Shown: in pieces, positions 30,709-40,391 of the stretch
How the letters are laid out: every line of letters begins with the position of its first letter
How positions within the stretch are numbered: position 1 is the first letter of the stretch
Assembly: GCF_001571005.1 (NCBI RefSeq)
Contig: NZ_BCST01000001.1
Location: 496,001-560,000 of the forward strand
DNA: 64,000 nucleotides
Origin: Herbiconiux solani NBRC 106740
GTDB taxonomy: Bacteria > Actinomycetota > Actinomycetes > Actinomycetales > Microbacteriaceae
Direction: 5' to 3'
Program-made: the position numbers and the translations under genes
The notes under the pieces: model-generated
The model's database searches: none
What the model was told of the DNA's origin: nothing
The model's input: the letters and a program-made list of their open reading frames with translations, nothing else

Positions 30709-31922
30709 TTCAGGAAGTCGGGGACATCCAGGTCGGCGTCGTCGTCCTCGGACGCGGGGTCGAGGGCGACCGCGCCGGTGAGGCCCAGGTCGCTGGTCGC
30801 GTTCTGCCAGACCGGCGAGCTCGGCGCAGCCTGCTGCTCCTCGGCGGCCTCGGGCTTCTGGTCGCGACGGAGGGTCGCGGTCGCGGCGCCACCGCGGCCG
30901 AAGGGGTCGACCTCCTCGGCGTTGCCCACGAAGCTCCCGCGGCGCGTGTCGGCCGGAGGGGTGTTCGCGTTCGGCTCGCCGCCGTCGAAGCCCGCGGCGA
31001 TGACCGTGACGCGCACCTCGTCGCCGAGGGTGTCGTCGATCACGGCACCGAAGATGATGTTGGCCTCCGGGTGCACCGCATCCTGGACCAGCTTGGCGGC
31101 GTCGTTGATCTCGAAGATGCCGAGGTTCGATCCGCCCTGGATCGAGAGCAGCACGCCGTGCGCGCCGTCGATCGAGGCCTCGAGCAGCGGGCTCGCCACC
31201 GCCAGCTCGGCCGCCTTGATGGCGCGGTCGGCGCCCCGGCTCGAGCCGATGCCCATGAGTGCGGAACCGGCACCCTGCATGACCGACTTGACGTCGGCGA
31301 AGTCGAGGTTGATCAGGCCCGGCGTGGTGATCAGGTCGGTGATGCCCTGCACACCGGCCAGGAGCACCTGGTCGGCGGTCGAGAAGGCCTCGAGCATGCT
31401 GATGCCGCGGTCGCTGATCTCCAGCAGGCGGTCGTTCGGCACGACGATGAGGGTGTCGACCTCGTTCTTCAGGGTCGCGACGCCATCTTCGGCCTGGGCC
31501 GCCCGGCGCTTGCCCTCGAAGCCGAAGGGCTTCGTGACGACACCGATGGTCAGGGCGCCGATCGACTTGGCGATTCGCGCCACGACGGGCGCGCCGCCGG
31601 TGCCGGTACCGCCGCCCTCTCCGGCGGTGACGAAGACCATGTCGGCGCCGGCGAGGGCTTCCTCGATCTCCTCCGCGTGGTCCTCGGCGGCACGACGGCC
31701 GACCTCGGGGTCGGCACCCGCTCCGAGTCCCCGGGTGATCTCGCGGCCGACGTCGAGCTTGACGTCGGCGTCGCTCATGAGCAGCGCCTGCGCGTCGGTG
31801 TTGATCGCGATGAACTCGACTCCGCGGAGCCCGAGCTCGATCATGCGGTTGACGGCGTTCACGCCGCCGCCGCCGATGCCGACGACCTTGATCACGGCGA
31901 GGTAGTTCTGGTTTGACGTCAC
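30705..31922 (-). CDS. ftsZ: Cell-division GTPase FtsZ
   Basis: 405-residue tubulin homologue that forms the cytokinetic Z-ring. GTP-binding features: [17 protein letters not shown] near the N-terminus, the tubulin signature [13 protein letters not shown] (about 103-115), and the T7 loop segment [11 protein letters not shown] with catalytic aspartates. A disordered linker (about 320-393) ends in the C-terminal recruitment peptide DLDVPDFLK, which binds SepF. Start GTG 31922 with GGAGG 6 bases upstream. The 203-base gap to ftsQ holds a probable independent promoter and a 27-bp palindrome at 31941-31967. Confidence 0.97.
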   Translation of the reverse strand: MTSNQNYLAVIKVVGIGGGGVNAVNRMIELGLRGVEFIAINTDAQALLMSDADVKLDVGREITRGLGAGADPEVGRRAAEDHAEEIEEALAGADMVFVTAGEGGGTGTGGAPVVARIAKSIGALTIGVVTKPFGFEGKRRAAQAEDGVATLKNEVDTLIVVPNDRLLEISDRGISMLEAFSTADQVLLAGVQGITDLITTPGLINLDFADVKSVMQGAGSALMGIGSSRGADRAIKAAELAVASPLLEASIDGAHGVLLSIQGGSNLGIFEINDAAKLVQDAVHPEANIIFGAVIDDTLGDEVRVTVIAAGFDGGEPNANTPPADTRRGSFVGNAEEVDPFGRGGAATATLRRDQKPEAAEEQQAAPSSPVWQNATSDLGLTGAVALDPASEDDDADLDVPDFLK

Positions 31923-31940
31923 GTCCGGCCTCCGCTGGAA

Positions 31941-31967
31941 CCTTAAACTTCAACTTGAAAGTTAAAG
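31941..31967. promoter_or_regulatory. 27-bp imperfect palindrome upstream of ftsZ
   Basis: Arms CCTTAAACTTCAA (31941-31953) and TTGAAAGTTAAAG (31955-31967) face each other around one central base, with 10 of 13 positions symmetric. It is strongly AT-rich in a GC-rich chromosome and lies 19 bases before the ftsZ GTG. MerR-type activators bind such dyads; the ftsR-like gene is at 62649-63395. Confidence 0.6.
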
Positions 31968-32125
31968 TTATTCCGAGTATGTATTTCCTAGGTGCGAAGC
32001 TACGCGAGGATGCGGCGCACGACTCCCACCACGCGCCGCGTGTCGCGAACGGGGCGAGATTCTCTTCGCTGCGAGCACGTCGCGAGCACCTCGGACGCGC
32101 CTGCCTCGCCGAAGCTGCGCACCGG

Positions 32126-33715
32126 TCAGCGGACCACGGGGTTCTGCGGGCTCGACACGTCGTACTCGACGGCCGCCGCCGGATCCTGCGTCGCGATCAG
32201 GCGCTGCAGGATGACGGCCTTGAGCTCCGAGTCCTCCGCGCTCCCCCACACCACGCGCTGGCCGGCCCCGCCGAAGACGAGGGTGACGCTGTCGGGCGTG
32301 GTGCCGCTGATCCGGTCGACCTGGCTGAGCAGGGCATCCGGAAGCGAGGTCAGCACGGCGGCCGCCGCCTCGAACCCGGGGCTGCCGATCTGGGTGCCGG
32401 TCAGGTCGATCACCGGGAAGCCCGCGATGCGCTCGACGCTCTGCTGCACGGTCACGCCGGCCGCGTCGAGCAGGTCGAAGCCGGTCGCCGTCTGCACCTG
32501 CGCCACGGGACGGCGCTCGACCACGCGGATCGCGAGGATGTCCGGCGGCCGCGCCTCGACCGAGTACGACTCGATCATCGGGAACTGGGCGAGATCGCGT
32601 TCGATCGCCCCGTAGTCGACCAGTGCGAGCGGGCGCCCGACCTGGTCGTCGAGGGCGTTGGTGACCGCGGTGACGTCCACTCGTGAGGTGCCTTCGATCG
32701 CGACCCCGCGCACGGCGAGGAGCGGTGAGTAGGCGGCGAGCAGCACGACGAGCACCAGGCCGGCGACGGCTCCCCCGCTGATCAGCCAGGCCAGGCGACG
32801 ACGGCGGGACCGCTGGGTGAACCGCCGCGACTCGTCGCGCTCGTACCGCTGGCGTGACCGGGTGGCCTGCTTGAGCTGTCGGCGGGCGTCGCCCGCGCGG
32901 GTGCGCCAGGATGCGGCGGTGCCGGTCGCGGGACGGCTCGCGCTCGGTGCTGGCGTGCTCTGGCCCGAAGCGCTCCGTGCTGACGTGCTCTGGGCCGACT
33001 TGCTCGGCGCAGACTTGCCGGAGCGGGCGATCGGTTCGGTGACCCCGGAGTCGGCGGCCTTCGACTTCGCCGACGCCGCGCCGCTCGGGCGCGCTCCGGA
33101 GTTCTTGAGGCCGGCGATCTTCGGTCCGCGTCGATTCGAGGCTGCGCCCTTCCGTGCCACCGGCTCGGTGAGCTCGTGGTCCCGACTCGTGGGGCGCGCA
33201 CCACCTGACTGAGTGCCGGGGGTCGCGGCCTTCGCACCGGCGTTCGCGCCAGCGCTTCGGTCGCGGTCCTCGGGAGCGCGCGGCGTCGTCCACCACGCCT
33301 CGCCGAGCGACGAGCTGCGGGAGGCCGATCCCGAGCGCGGCCGAGCGGACGACGAAGCAGACGGGGCGGCAGGGGCCTTCGAGGTGGATGCGGCCGGGGC
33401 CTCCGCGGGTACGGCCTTCGCTGCCGGGGAACCGCCACCACGGCCGGCACGACCGGGTCGGCCCAGCGGCGTGACCGGTTCCGTCACATCCGAGGCGGAC
33501 GACGAGGAAGCCGGCGATGACGATCGTGCCGACGGTGACGAGGGTGACGACGGCGCAGACGGCGAGGGAGCGGCCGGAGCCGCCTTCGCGTCGGAGGCGC
33601 GAGGCGGCACGGGTCGGCGCTTCGACCCCCGCGCTCCCCGGCCGTCACCCGGCGCGGGCGACCCGGCCGACGGGGGCGGCGGCGGTGGAGGCGTGATGCC
33701 GGGCGGTCTTTTCAC
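32126..33715 (-). CDS. ftsQ: FtsQ division protein with a long disordered N-terminus
   Basis: 529-residue single-pass divisome protein; typical FtsQ is 220-350 residues. Residues 1-300 are cytoplasmic, Pro/Ser/Ala/Arg-rich and without fold. They contain a motif repeated three times: VTEPVTPLG (77-85), LTEPVARKG (182-190) and VTEPIARSG (225-233). The transmembrane helix is about 309-329 ([20 protein letters not shown]). A POTRA domain (about 333-405, [17 protein letters not shown]) and a beta domain follow, the usual sites for FtsB/FtsL contacts. Start GTG 33715 overlaps the murC stop by 4 bases (GTGA). The long tail could bind cytosolic partners. Confidence 0.93.
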   Translation of the reverse strand: MKRPPGITPPPPPPPSAGSPAPGDGRGARGSKRRPVPPRASDAKAAPAAPSPSAPSSPSSPSARSSSPASSSSASDVTEPVTPLGRPGRAGRGGGSPAAKAVPAEAPAASTSKAPAAPSASSSARPRSGSASRSSSLGEAWWTTPRAPEDRDRSAGANAGAKAATPGTQSGGARPTSRDHELTEPVARKGAASNRRGPKIAGLKNSGARPSGAASAKSKAADSGVTEPIARSGKSAPSKSAQSTSARSASGQSTPAPSASRPATGTAASWRTRAGDARRQLKQATRSRQRYERDESRRFTQRSRRRRLAWLISGGAVAGLVLVVLLAAYSPLLAVRGVAIEGTSRVDVTAVTNALDDQVGRPLALVDYGAIERDLAQFPMIESYSVEARPPDILAIRVVERRPVAQVQTATGFDLLDAAGVTVQQSVERIAGFPVIDLTGTQIGSPGFEAAAAVLTSLPDALLSQVDRISGTTPDSVTLVFGGAGQRVVWGSAEDSELKAVILQRLIATQDPAAAVEYDVSSPQNPVVR

Positions 33716-35220
33716 TCTCCTCCAGCGGCCGCACCGGCCGATGCCGCTGCACCGGAGGCCGAGCCGGAGGCAGAACCTGGGGCCGATCCAGGGGCCGAGC
33801 CGGAAGCGTCGGCATCCGAACCGTCGGAACCGCCCGAACCCAGCGACTCGAGCAGCTGCGGCACGATCAGGTTCACGTCACCGCAGCCGAGCGTCACCAC
33901 GAAGTCGCCCGGCTCGGCGATCGTCGCCAGGTAGTCGGCGGCCCGCTGCCAGTCGTCGATGTAGGCCACGCGCGACGGGTCGTCGAAGCGCTCGGAGACG
34001 AGCTCGCCCGTCACGCCCTCGATCGGGTCCTCGCGCGCGCCGCACACCTCGAGCACGATCGTGAAGTCGGCCGTGCGCTCGAGCGTCTCGGCGAACTCTC
34101 CCGCCATCAGCTTCGTGCGGCTGTACAGGTGCGGCTGGTGCACGGCGATGATGCGGCCCTCGCCGACGACCGTGCGCGCGGCGGTGAGCGCCGCATCCAC
34201 CTCGGTCGGGTGGTGGGCGTAGTCGTCGTAGACGCTCACGCCGCCGACCGTGCCGTGGAGTTCGAACCGGCGCCCGGTGCCGCCGAACGCGCCGATCGCG
34301 GCCAGGGCCGCATCCAGGGGGAAGCCGAGCCCGACCAGCACGGCGGCCGCTCCCGTGGCGTTGATCGCGTTGTGGTGGCCGGGCACGCGCAGGACTCCCG
34401 GGTAGCTCTGGTCACGGTAGTCGACCGTGAAGCGCACGGGCCCGTCGGTCTGGATGGAGTGCACCCGCAGGTCGGCATCCTCGGCCTCGCCGAAGGTGAG
34501 CACGTTCGGGTGCGAGAGTCGCGCCGAGACCCGGAGCGCCCCGGCGTCGTCGGAGGAGATGACGACCAGTTCGTTCGCGGCGTCGGCGAACTGCACGAAG
34601 GCGTCCTCGACGGCCTCGACCGAGCCGTAGTGGTCGAGGTGATCCGGGTCGACGTTCGTGATGAGCGCGACGGCGGTGTCGTAGAGCAGGAACGAGCCGT
34701 CCGACTCGTCGGCCTCGAGCACGAAGAGCTCGCCGTCGCCGAAGGCCGACGAGGTGCCGAGCTCGGAGATCACGCCGCCGTTGACGAAACTCGGCTCCTG
34801 GTCGAGTTCGAGCAGACCGGTGACGATCATGCCCGTCGAGGTGGTCTTGCCGTGGGCGCCGGCGACCGCGACCAGGCGGTTCCGGTTCGAGAGCCAGGCG
34901 AGGGCCTGGGAGCGGTGCAGGATGGTCATCCCGCGCTCCTGGGCCCGAAGGTACTCGGGGTTGTCGGGCCAGAGCGCGCTCGTCACGACGAGGGTGTCGG
35001 CCTCGCCGACATTCGCGCCGTCGTGGCCGACCGCGACCGGGATGCCGATCGCGCGGAGCTTGGCGGCGGTCTTGGAGTCGGTGCGGTCCGAGCCGGTGAC
35101 GGTAAGACCGGCGGCGTGGTAGAGCCGCGCGATGCCGCTCATCCCGCTGCCGCCGATGCCGACGAAGTGCACGGCGCCGAGGTCGTCTGGGATGGGGATC
35201 GAGAGGTCGGGCTTGATCAA
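33712..35220 (-). CDS. murC: UDP-N-acetylmuramate--L-alanine ligase MurC
   Basis: 502-residue cytosolic ATP-dependent ligase adding L-Ala to UDP-MurNAc. [21 protein letters not shown] is the N-terminal UDP-binding motif, [14 protein letters not shown] the P-loop, and [14 protein letters not shown] a catalytic-region signature. After about residue 460 the sequence becomes a low-complexity GS/GA tail ([17 protein letters not shown]), not part of the family fold. Start TTG 35220 was chosen because no ATG/GTG precedes the UDP motif; AAAGGG is 9 bases upstream. Overlaps ftsQ by 4 bases. Confidence 0.95.
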   Translation of the reverse strand: MIKPDLSIPIPDDLGAVHFVGIGGSGMSGIARLYHAAGLTVTGSDRTDSKTAAKLRAIGIPVAVGHDGANVGEADTLVVTSALWPDNPEYLRAQERGMTILHRSQALAWLSNRNRLVAVAGAHGKTTSTGMIVTGLLELDQEPSFVNGGVISELGTSSAFGDGELFVLEADESDGSFLLYDTAVALITNVDPDHLDHYGSVEAVEDAFVQFADAANELVVISSDDAGALRVSARLSHPNVLTFGEAEDADLRVHSIQTDGPVRFTVDYRDQSYPGVLRVPGHHNAINATGAAAVLVGLGFPLDAALAAIGAFGGTGRRFELHGTVGGVSVYDDYAHHPTEVDAALTAARTVVGEGRIIAVHQPHLYSRTKLMAGEFAETLERTADFTIVLEVCGAREDPIEGVTGELVSERFDDPSRVAYIDDWQRAADYLATIAEPGDFVVTLGCGDVNLIVPQLLESLGSGGSDGSDADASGSAPGSAPGSASGSASGAAASAGAAAGGE

Positions 35221-35298
35221 GCGGTCACGCCCTTTCTGTGGTGGTGGGGGTCGGGTGCGGCACGCGAGGTGCGAGGGACAAGGTTACGCTCACCCGGC

Positions 35299-36432
35299 TC
35301 ACGGTTGGCCCAGTGCCGGCTCGCCCGGCGCCTGCCGGCCCGGACCTGCGGAGGCCAGGGCCCGTTCGACCAAAGCGACCAGGCGTGCCGAGGCGTCGGG
35401 GATCCCGACCTCGACCGACCGGGCCGCCATCTGCTGGATGCGGTCACGGTCTTCGAGCACCGCGAGCAGTTCTCCGGCGACCCAGTCGGGCGTGAAGTCG
35501 GCGTCATCGACGAGGAGCGCGCCGCCCGCGCCCACCAGGTCCTGCGCGTTGAAGCGCTGCTCCCCGTTGCCGACCGGGTAAGGCACGAGCACGGAAGGCA
35601 CCCCGACGACGGCGAGTTCGGAGACCGTGGATCCGCCGGCCCTCGAGACGGCGAAGTCGGCGACCGCGAGAGCCAGCTCCATGCGGTCGCAGTACTCGAG
35701 GTAGACGTAGCCCGGAAGGTGCGGATCCGAGACCTCGGAGCGGTCGCCCGCGATGTGCAGCACGTTCCAGCCGGCTCCGACGAGCCGTTCGGCCGTCGCA
35801 TGGATCGTCTCGTTGATCCGCCGGGCGCCGAGCGATCCGCCGGTCACCAGCAGGGTGGGCCGGGCCGGGTCGAGCCCGAAGAGCGAGGCCCCCTCAGCCG
35901 CCGCTGCCGCGCGCGCCTCAGGATCTGCGAGAGCGGTGACCTCCTCGCGGAGGGGCATGCCGACGAGCGTCGCATTCGGGAGCGTCGTGCTCGCGAAGGT
36001 CACGCCGACCCAGCGCGAGGAGCGCGCCCCGAGCCGGTTCGCGAGGCCGGGCTTCGCATTGCCCTCGTGGATGACGAAGGGGATGCCCGCCCGCCGTGCC
36101 CCGAGGTAGCCGGGCGCGGAGGCGTAACCGCCGAAACCGACGACCGCGTCGACCCCGCGCGAACGGATGATCGAGGCCACCTGCGCGATCGTGCGCCGGA
36201 GCGCCCCGGGGAAGCGCAGCGCGGCCGCGTTCGGCCGGCGCGGGAAGGGGAGCTTGGGGACGGTGAGCAGTTCATAGCCGCGCTCGGGCACCAGCCGGGC
36301 CTCAAGGCCCTCCGCGGTTCCGAGCACGAGCACCGTGGCCGCCGGGTCGCGGCGCCGCAGTTCGTCGGCCGTGGCGAGCAGCGGGTTCACGTGACCCGCG
36401 GTGCCTCCCCCGGCGAGGAGGTAGGTGGTCAT
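35299..36432 (-). CDS. murG: Undecaprenyl-PP-MurNAc-pentapeptide GlcNAc transferase MurG
   Basis: 377-residue peripheral membrane GT-B glycosyltransferase that makes lipid II from lipid I. YLLAGGGTAGHVNPLLATADE is the N-terminal glycine-rich motif, HEGNAKPGLANRLGAR the lipid I/diphosphate region, and GGSLGARRIN (about 193) and VSRAGGSTVSELAVVGVPSVLVPYP (split over two helices, about 280-305) bind UDP-GlcNAc. The ATG (36432) overlaps the ftsW stop (ATGA). A 78-base gap separates it from murC. Confidence 0.96.
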   Translation of the reverse strand: MTTYLLAGGGTAGHVNPLLATADELRRRDPAATVLVLGTAEGLEARLVPERGYELLTVPKLPFPRRPNAAALRFPGALRRTIAQVASIIRSRGVDAVVGFGGYASAPGYLGARRAGIPFVIHEGNAKPGLANRLGARSSRWVGVTFASTTLPNATLVGMPLREEVTALADPEARAAAAAEGASLFGLDPARPTLLVTGGSLGARRINETIHATAERLVGAGWNVLHIAGDRSEVSDPHLPGYVYLEYCDRMELALAVADFAVSRAGGSTVSELAVVGVPSVLVPYPVGNGEQRFNAQDLVGAGGALLVDDADFTPDWVAGELLAVLEDRDRIQQMAARSVEVGIPDASARLVALVERALASAGPGRQAPGEPALGQP

Positions 36433-37796
36433 CGCCGCGTCACCAGCGGGACGCCCGAGCGGGCGGAGCGACCGGTGCGAGCGGACCCCGCCGCCGCAGC
36501 CGCAGCCGCGTCCTCGCGGGCCACCGCGGCGGCCGCCCCCGCCGTCAGGGCGTTCTCGCGCGCGATCGACAGCACGACCCCGATCGCCGCCAGGGTGGTC
36601 AGAAGCGCCGACCCGCCTGACGAGATCAGCGGCAGCGGCACACCGAGCACGGGCAGCACGCCGAGCACGACCGCGATGTTCACGAAGGCCTGCCCGATCA
36701 GCCAGACCATGACGGCGCCGGTGACGACCTTCGAGAACATGTCGCTGGTCGAGCGGATGATGCGCACGAAGGCGATGGCCAGCACGATAAACAGCAGCAG
36801 AACCACGATCGCGCCGACGAGCCCGAGCTCCTCGCCGATGATCGCGAAGATGTAGTCGTTGTCGGCGGCGGGCAGCCACGACCACTTGGCGCGGGAGTTG
36901 CCGAGGCCGACGCCGAAGACGCCTCCGCCGGCCAGCGCCCACTCGCCGTGCTGGGCCTGCCAGTCGGTGCCCTCGTAGTCGGCGTTGGTGCCGCTGAAGA
37001 ACGACATGATGCGGGTGGTGCGGCTCTCGCTCGAGAAGGCGACGACCACGGCGATGACCGAGCCGACGATGAGCGGGATGGCGAGCATCCGGAGCTTGAT
37101 GCCGGCGAAGAACAGCGCGCCGAAGACGAGCCCGGCCATGATCATGACCGTTCCGAGGTCGCCGCCGAGCAGCACGAGCAGGATGGCGCCACCGGCCACG
37201 GGCAGGATCGGCACGATCACGTGACCGAGCCGGCCGAGCAGGGCCTCCTTCTTGGCCAGGATGGCGCCCATCCAGACCACCAGCGCGAGCTTCACGAGCT
37301 CGGAGGGCTGGAAGGTGAAGCCGCCGATCGCGATCCAGTTGAGGTTGCCGCCCACCTCGTCGCCGAGGGGGGTGAACACGAGCAGCTGCACGCCCATGGC
37401 GAAGAAGATCGCCAGCCACGCCCAGCGCTTCCAGAAGCGGATGGGCAGGCGCGATACGACCAGCATCAGCGGGATGCCGATCAGCGCGAACAGGCCCTGC
37501 TTCGAGAACACGCCGAAGAAGCCCTGCCGCTGCGTGAACGAGTCGATCGAGCTGGAGGAGAGCACCATCACGAGCCCGAGGAGCACCAGGAAGAGCGTCG
37601 TGCCGAGCAGCAGGAAGTAGTTGCTCGACTCGGCGGTGAACACCTGGCCGAGCGAGATGCGGGCCGAGGCCACGCCGGAGGCCGCACCCGAACCCCGCGA
37701 ACCGGCAGGGCCACGCGAACCGGCAGGGCCGCGGGACGAGCCGGATCTACTCCGGCCGAGCCACGGGAGATTCCGGGAGGGTGTCGTCACCGTCAT
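36429..37796 (-). CDS. ftsW: FtsW SEDS peptidoglycan glycosyltransferase/polymerase
   Basis: 455-residue membrane protein of the SEDS family with about 10 helices. After a polar N-terminus with an imperfect repeat (GPAGSRGPAGSRGSG, about 24-38) come NYFLLLGTTLFLVLLGLVMVLSSSS, the KQGLFALIGI loop and the late signature VPLPLISSGGSALLTTLA. SEDS proteins polymerise lipid II at the septum with the class B PBP encoded at 43436. The ATG at 37796 overlaps murD by 50 bases. A later start is possible, but this one places the family hydrophobic segment normally. Confidence 0.94.
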   Translation of the reverse strand: MTVTTPSRNLPWLGRSRSGSSRGPAGSRGPAGSRGSGAASGVASARISLGQVFTAESSNYFLLLGTTLFLVLLGLVMVLSSSSIDSFTQRQGFFGVFSKQGLFALIGIPLMLVVSRLPIRFWKRWAWLAIFFAMGVQLLVFTPLGDEVGGNLNWIAIGGFTFQPSELVKLALVVWMGAILAKKEALLGRLGHVIVPILPVAGGAILLVLLGGDLGTVMIMAGLVFGALFFAGIKLRMLAIPLIVGSVIAVVVAFSSESRTTRIMSFFSGTNADYEGTDWQAQHGEWALAGGGVFGVGLGNSRAKWSWLPAADNDYIFAIIGEELGLVGAIVVLLLFIVLAIAFVRIIRSTSDMFSKVVTGAVMVWLIGQAFVNIAVVLGVLPVLGVPLPLISSGGSALLTTLAAIGVVLSIARENALTAGAAAAVAREDAAAAAAAGSARTGRSARSGVPLVTRR

Positions 37797-39297
37797 TACC
37801 TCCCACGTGCTTGCGCACCGCCTCCGCGAATCGGTTTCCCCGATCGGCGTAGTCCACGAACTGGTCCATCGACGCGGCTGCCGGTGCCAGCAGCACCACG
37901 TCTCCCGGATGCGCCGCCTCGGCCGCCAGAGCGACCGCCACGGACATCACGTCATCAGTCTCATCGTGATCGACCTCGAACAGCGGAAGCTCCGGCGCGT
38001 GTCGCCGGATGGAGCCGACGACCTCCTGGCGGTCGACGCCGATCACCACGACGGCGCGCACCCGCGCGCCCACGGCGCCGGACGCGTCGAGCACGGCGTC
38101 GCGGACCAGCGGATCGATGTCCACGCCCTTCAGCAGCCCGCCGACGACCCAGACGACCGAGGGGTAGGCCTTGATCGAGGCCGCGGCGGCGTGCGGATTC
38201 GTGGCCTTGGAGTCGTCGACCCAGGTCACTCCCCCAGCGGTCACGACATGCTCGATGCGGTGCCGGTCGAGCTCGAACCCCGCGAGGGCGGCCCGGATCG
38301 CCTCGATCGAGACCCCGTAGCTGCGGGCGAGCGCCGCGGCGGCGAGCACGTCGGCGACGGTGTGCGTGGCTCCGAGTCCGCGTTCGCGGAGCTCGTCCAC
38401 GGTCGCGATCTCCAGAGCCGTGTCGCGCCGCTCGTCGTGGAAGGCCCGGTCGACGAGGATGCCGTCGACCACGCCGAAATCGCTCGGCCCGGGGATGCCG
38501 AGACCGAAGCCGATGGCGCGGGCGCCCTCGACCACGTCGGCCTCCTCGACCATGGTGCGGGTGAGCGGGTCGGCCGTGTTGTACACGCAGGCCACCTGGG
38601 TGTTCGTGTACACCCGCGCCTTGGCGGCCGCGTAGGCCTCGAACGAGCCGTGCCAGTCGAGGTGGTCGTCGGCGACGTTCAGCACGACCGCCGAGTACGG
38701 AGACATGCTCGAGGTCGAGTGCAGCTGGTAGCTCGAGAGCTCGACGACGAGCACGTCGAAGCCGGCGGGGTCGCGGATGGCGTCCAGCACCGGGATGCCG
38801 ATGTTCCCGCAGGGCGCGACCCGGTGGCCGGCCGCGAGCAGCATCGTGGCCGTGAGCTGCACGGTCGTGGTCTTGCCGTTGGTGCCGGTGACGGCGATCC
38901 AGTCAGCCGGCTTGCCGGTCTGCGCATCCACCACCTTGTCGCGGAGGCGCCAGGCGAGTTCGACGTCGCCCCAGACCGGGATGCCGTGGTCGGCCGCCCA
39001 GACCAGGAGCGGGTCGTCGGGGTGGTAGCCGGGCGAGGCGACGACGAGGTCGGCCTCCAGCGCGTCGAGCTCGGGCGGGACGACGCCGGCCGGAGCGAGA
39101 ACGAGGGTCGCGCCGATCACCGGGATCAGGTCGGCCCACTTCGGCTGCGCCTTCTCGGCGACGACGAGCACGGTGGCGCCGAGTTCGGCCAGGGTGTCTG
39201 CGACCGAGAAGCCGGTGACCCCGAGGCCGAGCACGGCGACGCGGAGGCCCTTCCAGTCGGCGTGCCAGCTGGTCAGGTCGGAGAGCGGTGCGGCCAT
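37747..39297 (-). CDS. murD: UDP-MurNAc-L-alanine--D-glutamate ligase MurD
   Basis: 516-residue ligase that adds D-Glu during precursor synthesis. The Rossmann-like start VAVLGLGVTGFSVADTLAE, the P-loop VTGTNGKTTTVQL (about 140) and the YQLHSTSSMSPYSAVVLN region are present. The C-terminal domain begins around 330. The ATG 39297 shares one base with the mraY stop (TGATG). The C-terminus overlaps ftsW by 50 bases, the longest overlap in this cluster. Confidence 0.95.
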   Translation of the reverse strand: MAAPLSDLTSWHADWKGLRVAVLGLGVTGFSVADTLAELGATVLVVAEKAQPKWADLIPVIGATLVLAPAGVVPPELDALEADLVVASPGYHPDDPLLVWAADHGIPVWGDVELAWRLRDKVVDAQTGKPADWIAVTGTNGKTTTVQLTATMLLAAGHRVAPCGNIGIPVLDAIRDPAGFDVLVVELSSYQLHSTSSMSPYSAVVLNVADDHLDWHGSFEAYAAAKARVYTNTQVACVYNTADPLTRTMVEEADVVEGARAIGFGLGIPGPSDFGVVDGILVDRAFHDERRDTALEIATVDELRERGLGATHTVADVLAAAALARSYGVSIEAIRAALAGFELDRHRIEHVVTAGGVTWVDDSKATNPHAAAASIKAYPSVVWVVGGLLKGVDIDPLVRDAVLDASGAVGARVRAVVVIGVDRQEVVGSIRRHAPELPLFEVDHDETDDVMSVAVALAAEAAHPGDVVLLAPAAASMDQFVDYADRGNRFAEAVRKHVGGNDGDDTLPESPVARPE

Positions 39298-40391
39298 CAG
39301 CGCGACAGCCACTCGAGGTAGAACGAGCCGACGGCGCCCGCGACGAACAGCCCCGCGATGATCCAGAACCGCACCACGATCGTGACCTCGGCCCAGCCCT
39401 TCATCTCGAAGTGGTGGTGCAGCGGGCTCGCCCGCCAGATGCGTTTGCCCTTGGTGAGCTTGAAGTAGGTGAGCTGCACGGCCACCTGGCCGGCGACGAT
39501 CACGAAGATGCCGCCGATCAGCACGAGCAGGAGTTCGGTGCGGGCGAGGATCGCGAGCGCCGCGAGGGCTCCGCCGAGCGCCAGCGAACCGGTGTCGCCG
39601 AGGAAGATCTTGGCGGGGTTGGTGTTCCACCAGAGGAACCCGATCAGCGCGCCCACGACGGTCGCGGCGACCACCGCGAGGTCGAGCGGGTCGCGCACGT
39701 CGTAGCACTTGTCGAGCACGTCGGTGTCGAGGGTGACGCTGGCGCAGGACTGGTTGAACTGCCAGAAGCCGATGATCACGAACGAGCCGATGGCCAGGAT
39801 GCTCGACCCCGGCGCGAGCCCGTCAAGCCCGTCGGTGAGGTTCACGCCGTTCGACGTGGCCATAACCATGAAGCAGATCCAGATGACGAAGGCGATCGTG
39901 CCGAGCACGACCCCCCAGGAGAGGAAGTCGAACGGCAGGTCGCGGATGAAGGAGATCTGAGTGGAGGCCGGCGTCTCGCCGATCTCGTTCGGGAACTGGA
40001 TCGCCAGGAGCGCGAACACGATGCCGACGATCACCTGACCGACGATCTTGGCGACCGGGCTGAGCCCGAGGCTCCGCTCCTTACGCACCTTCATGAAGTC
40101 GTCGATGAAGCCGACGATCCCGAGCCCCGTCATCAGGAACAGCACCAGCAGCCCGGAGACGGTGGGCGGCTCCTGCGTGAACAGGGCCGACACGAAGTAG
40201 CCGAACAGCACCGCCAGGATGATGACGATGCCGCCCATCGTGGGCGTCCCGCGCTTGACGTGGTGCGCATCCGGGGTGTCGACGTTGATGAACTGGCCCC
40301 AGGCGAACCGCTTGAAGATGCGGATGAACACGGGCGTCAGGAACAGGGTGAACGCCAGCGACAGAGAGGCGGACGCCAGGAGGGTGATCAT
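39297..40391 (-). CDS. mraY: Phospho-MurNAc-pentapeptide transferase MraY
   Basis: 364-residue membrane enzyme with about 10 helices that makes lipid I. The [15 protein letters not shown] loop (about 46-60) and the [12 protein letters not shown] catalytic aspartate motif are conserved, and the C-terminal [14 protein letters not shown] carries the catalytic histidines. Start ATG 40391 overlaps the murF stop by 4 bases (ATGA). Normal length. Confidence 0.97.
   Translation of the reverse strand: MITLLASASLSLAFTLFLTPVFIRIFKRFAWGQFINVDTPDAHHVKRGTPTMGGIVIILAVLFGYFVSALFTQEPPTVSGLLVLFLMTGLGIVGFIDDFMKVRKERSLGLSPVAKIVGQVIVGIVFALLAIQFPNEIGETPASTQISFIRDLPFDFLSWGVVLGTIAFVIWICFMVMATSNGVNLTDGLDGLAPGSSILAIGSFVIIGFWQFNQSCASVTLDTDVLDKCYDVRDPLDLAVVAATVVGALIGFLWWNTNPAKIFLGDTGSLALGGALAALAILARTELLLVLIGGIFVIVAGQVAVQLTYFKLTKGKRIWRASPLHHHFEMKGWAEVTIVVRFWIIAGLFVAGAVGSFYLEWLSR

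Noticed and set aside
34129-36855. 908-codon plus-strand open frame over murC, murG and ftsW
   Set aside because: The opposite strand carries three well-conserved mur/fts genes; composition of the frame is typical of antisense shadows.
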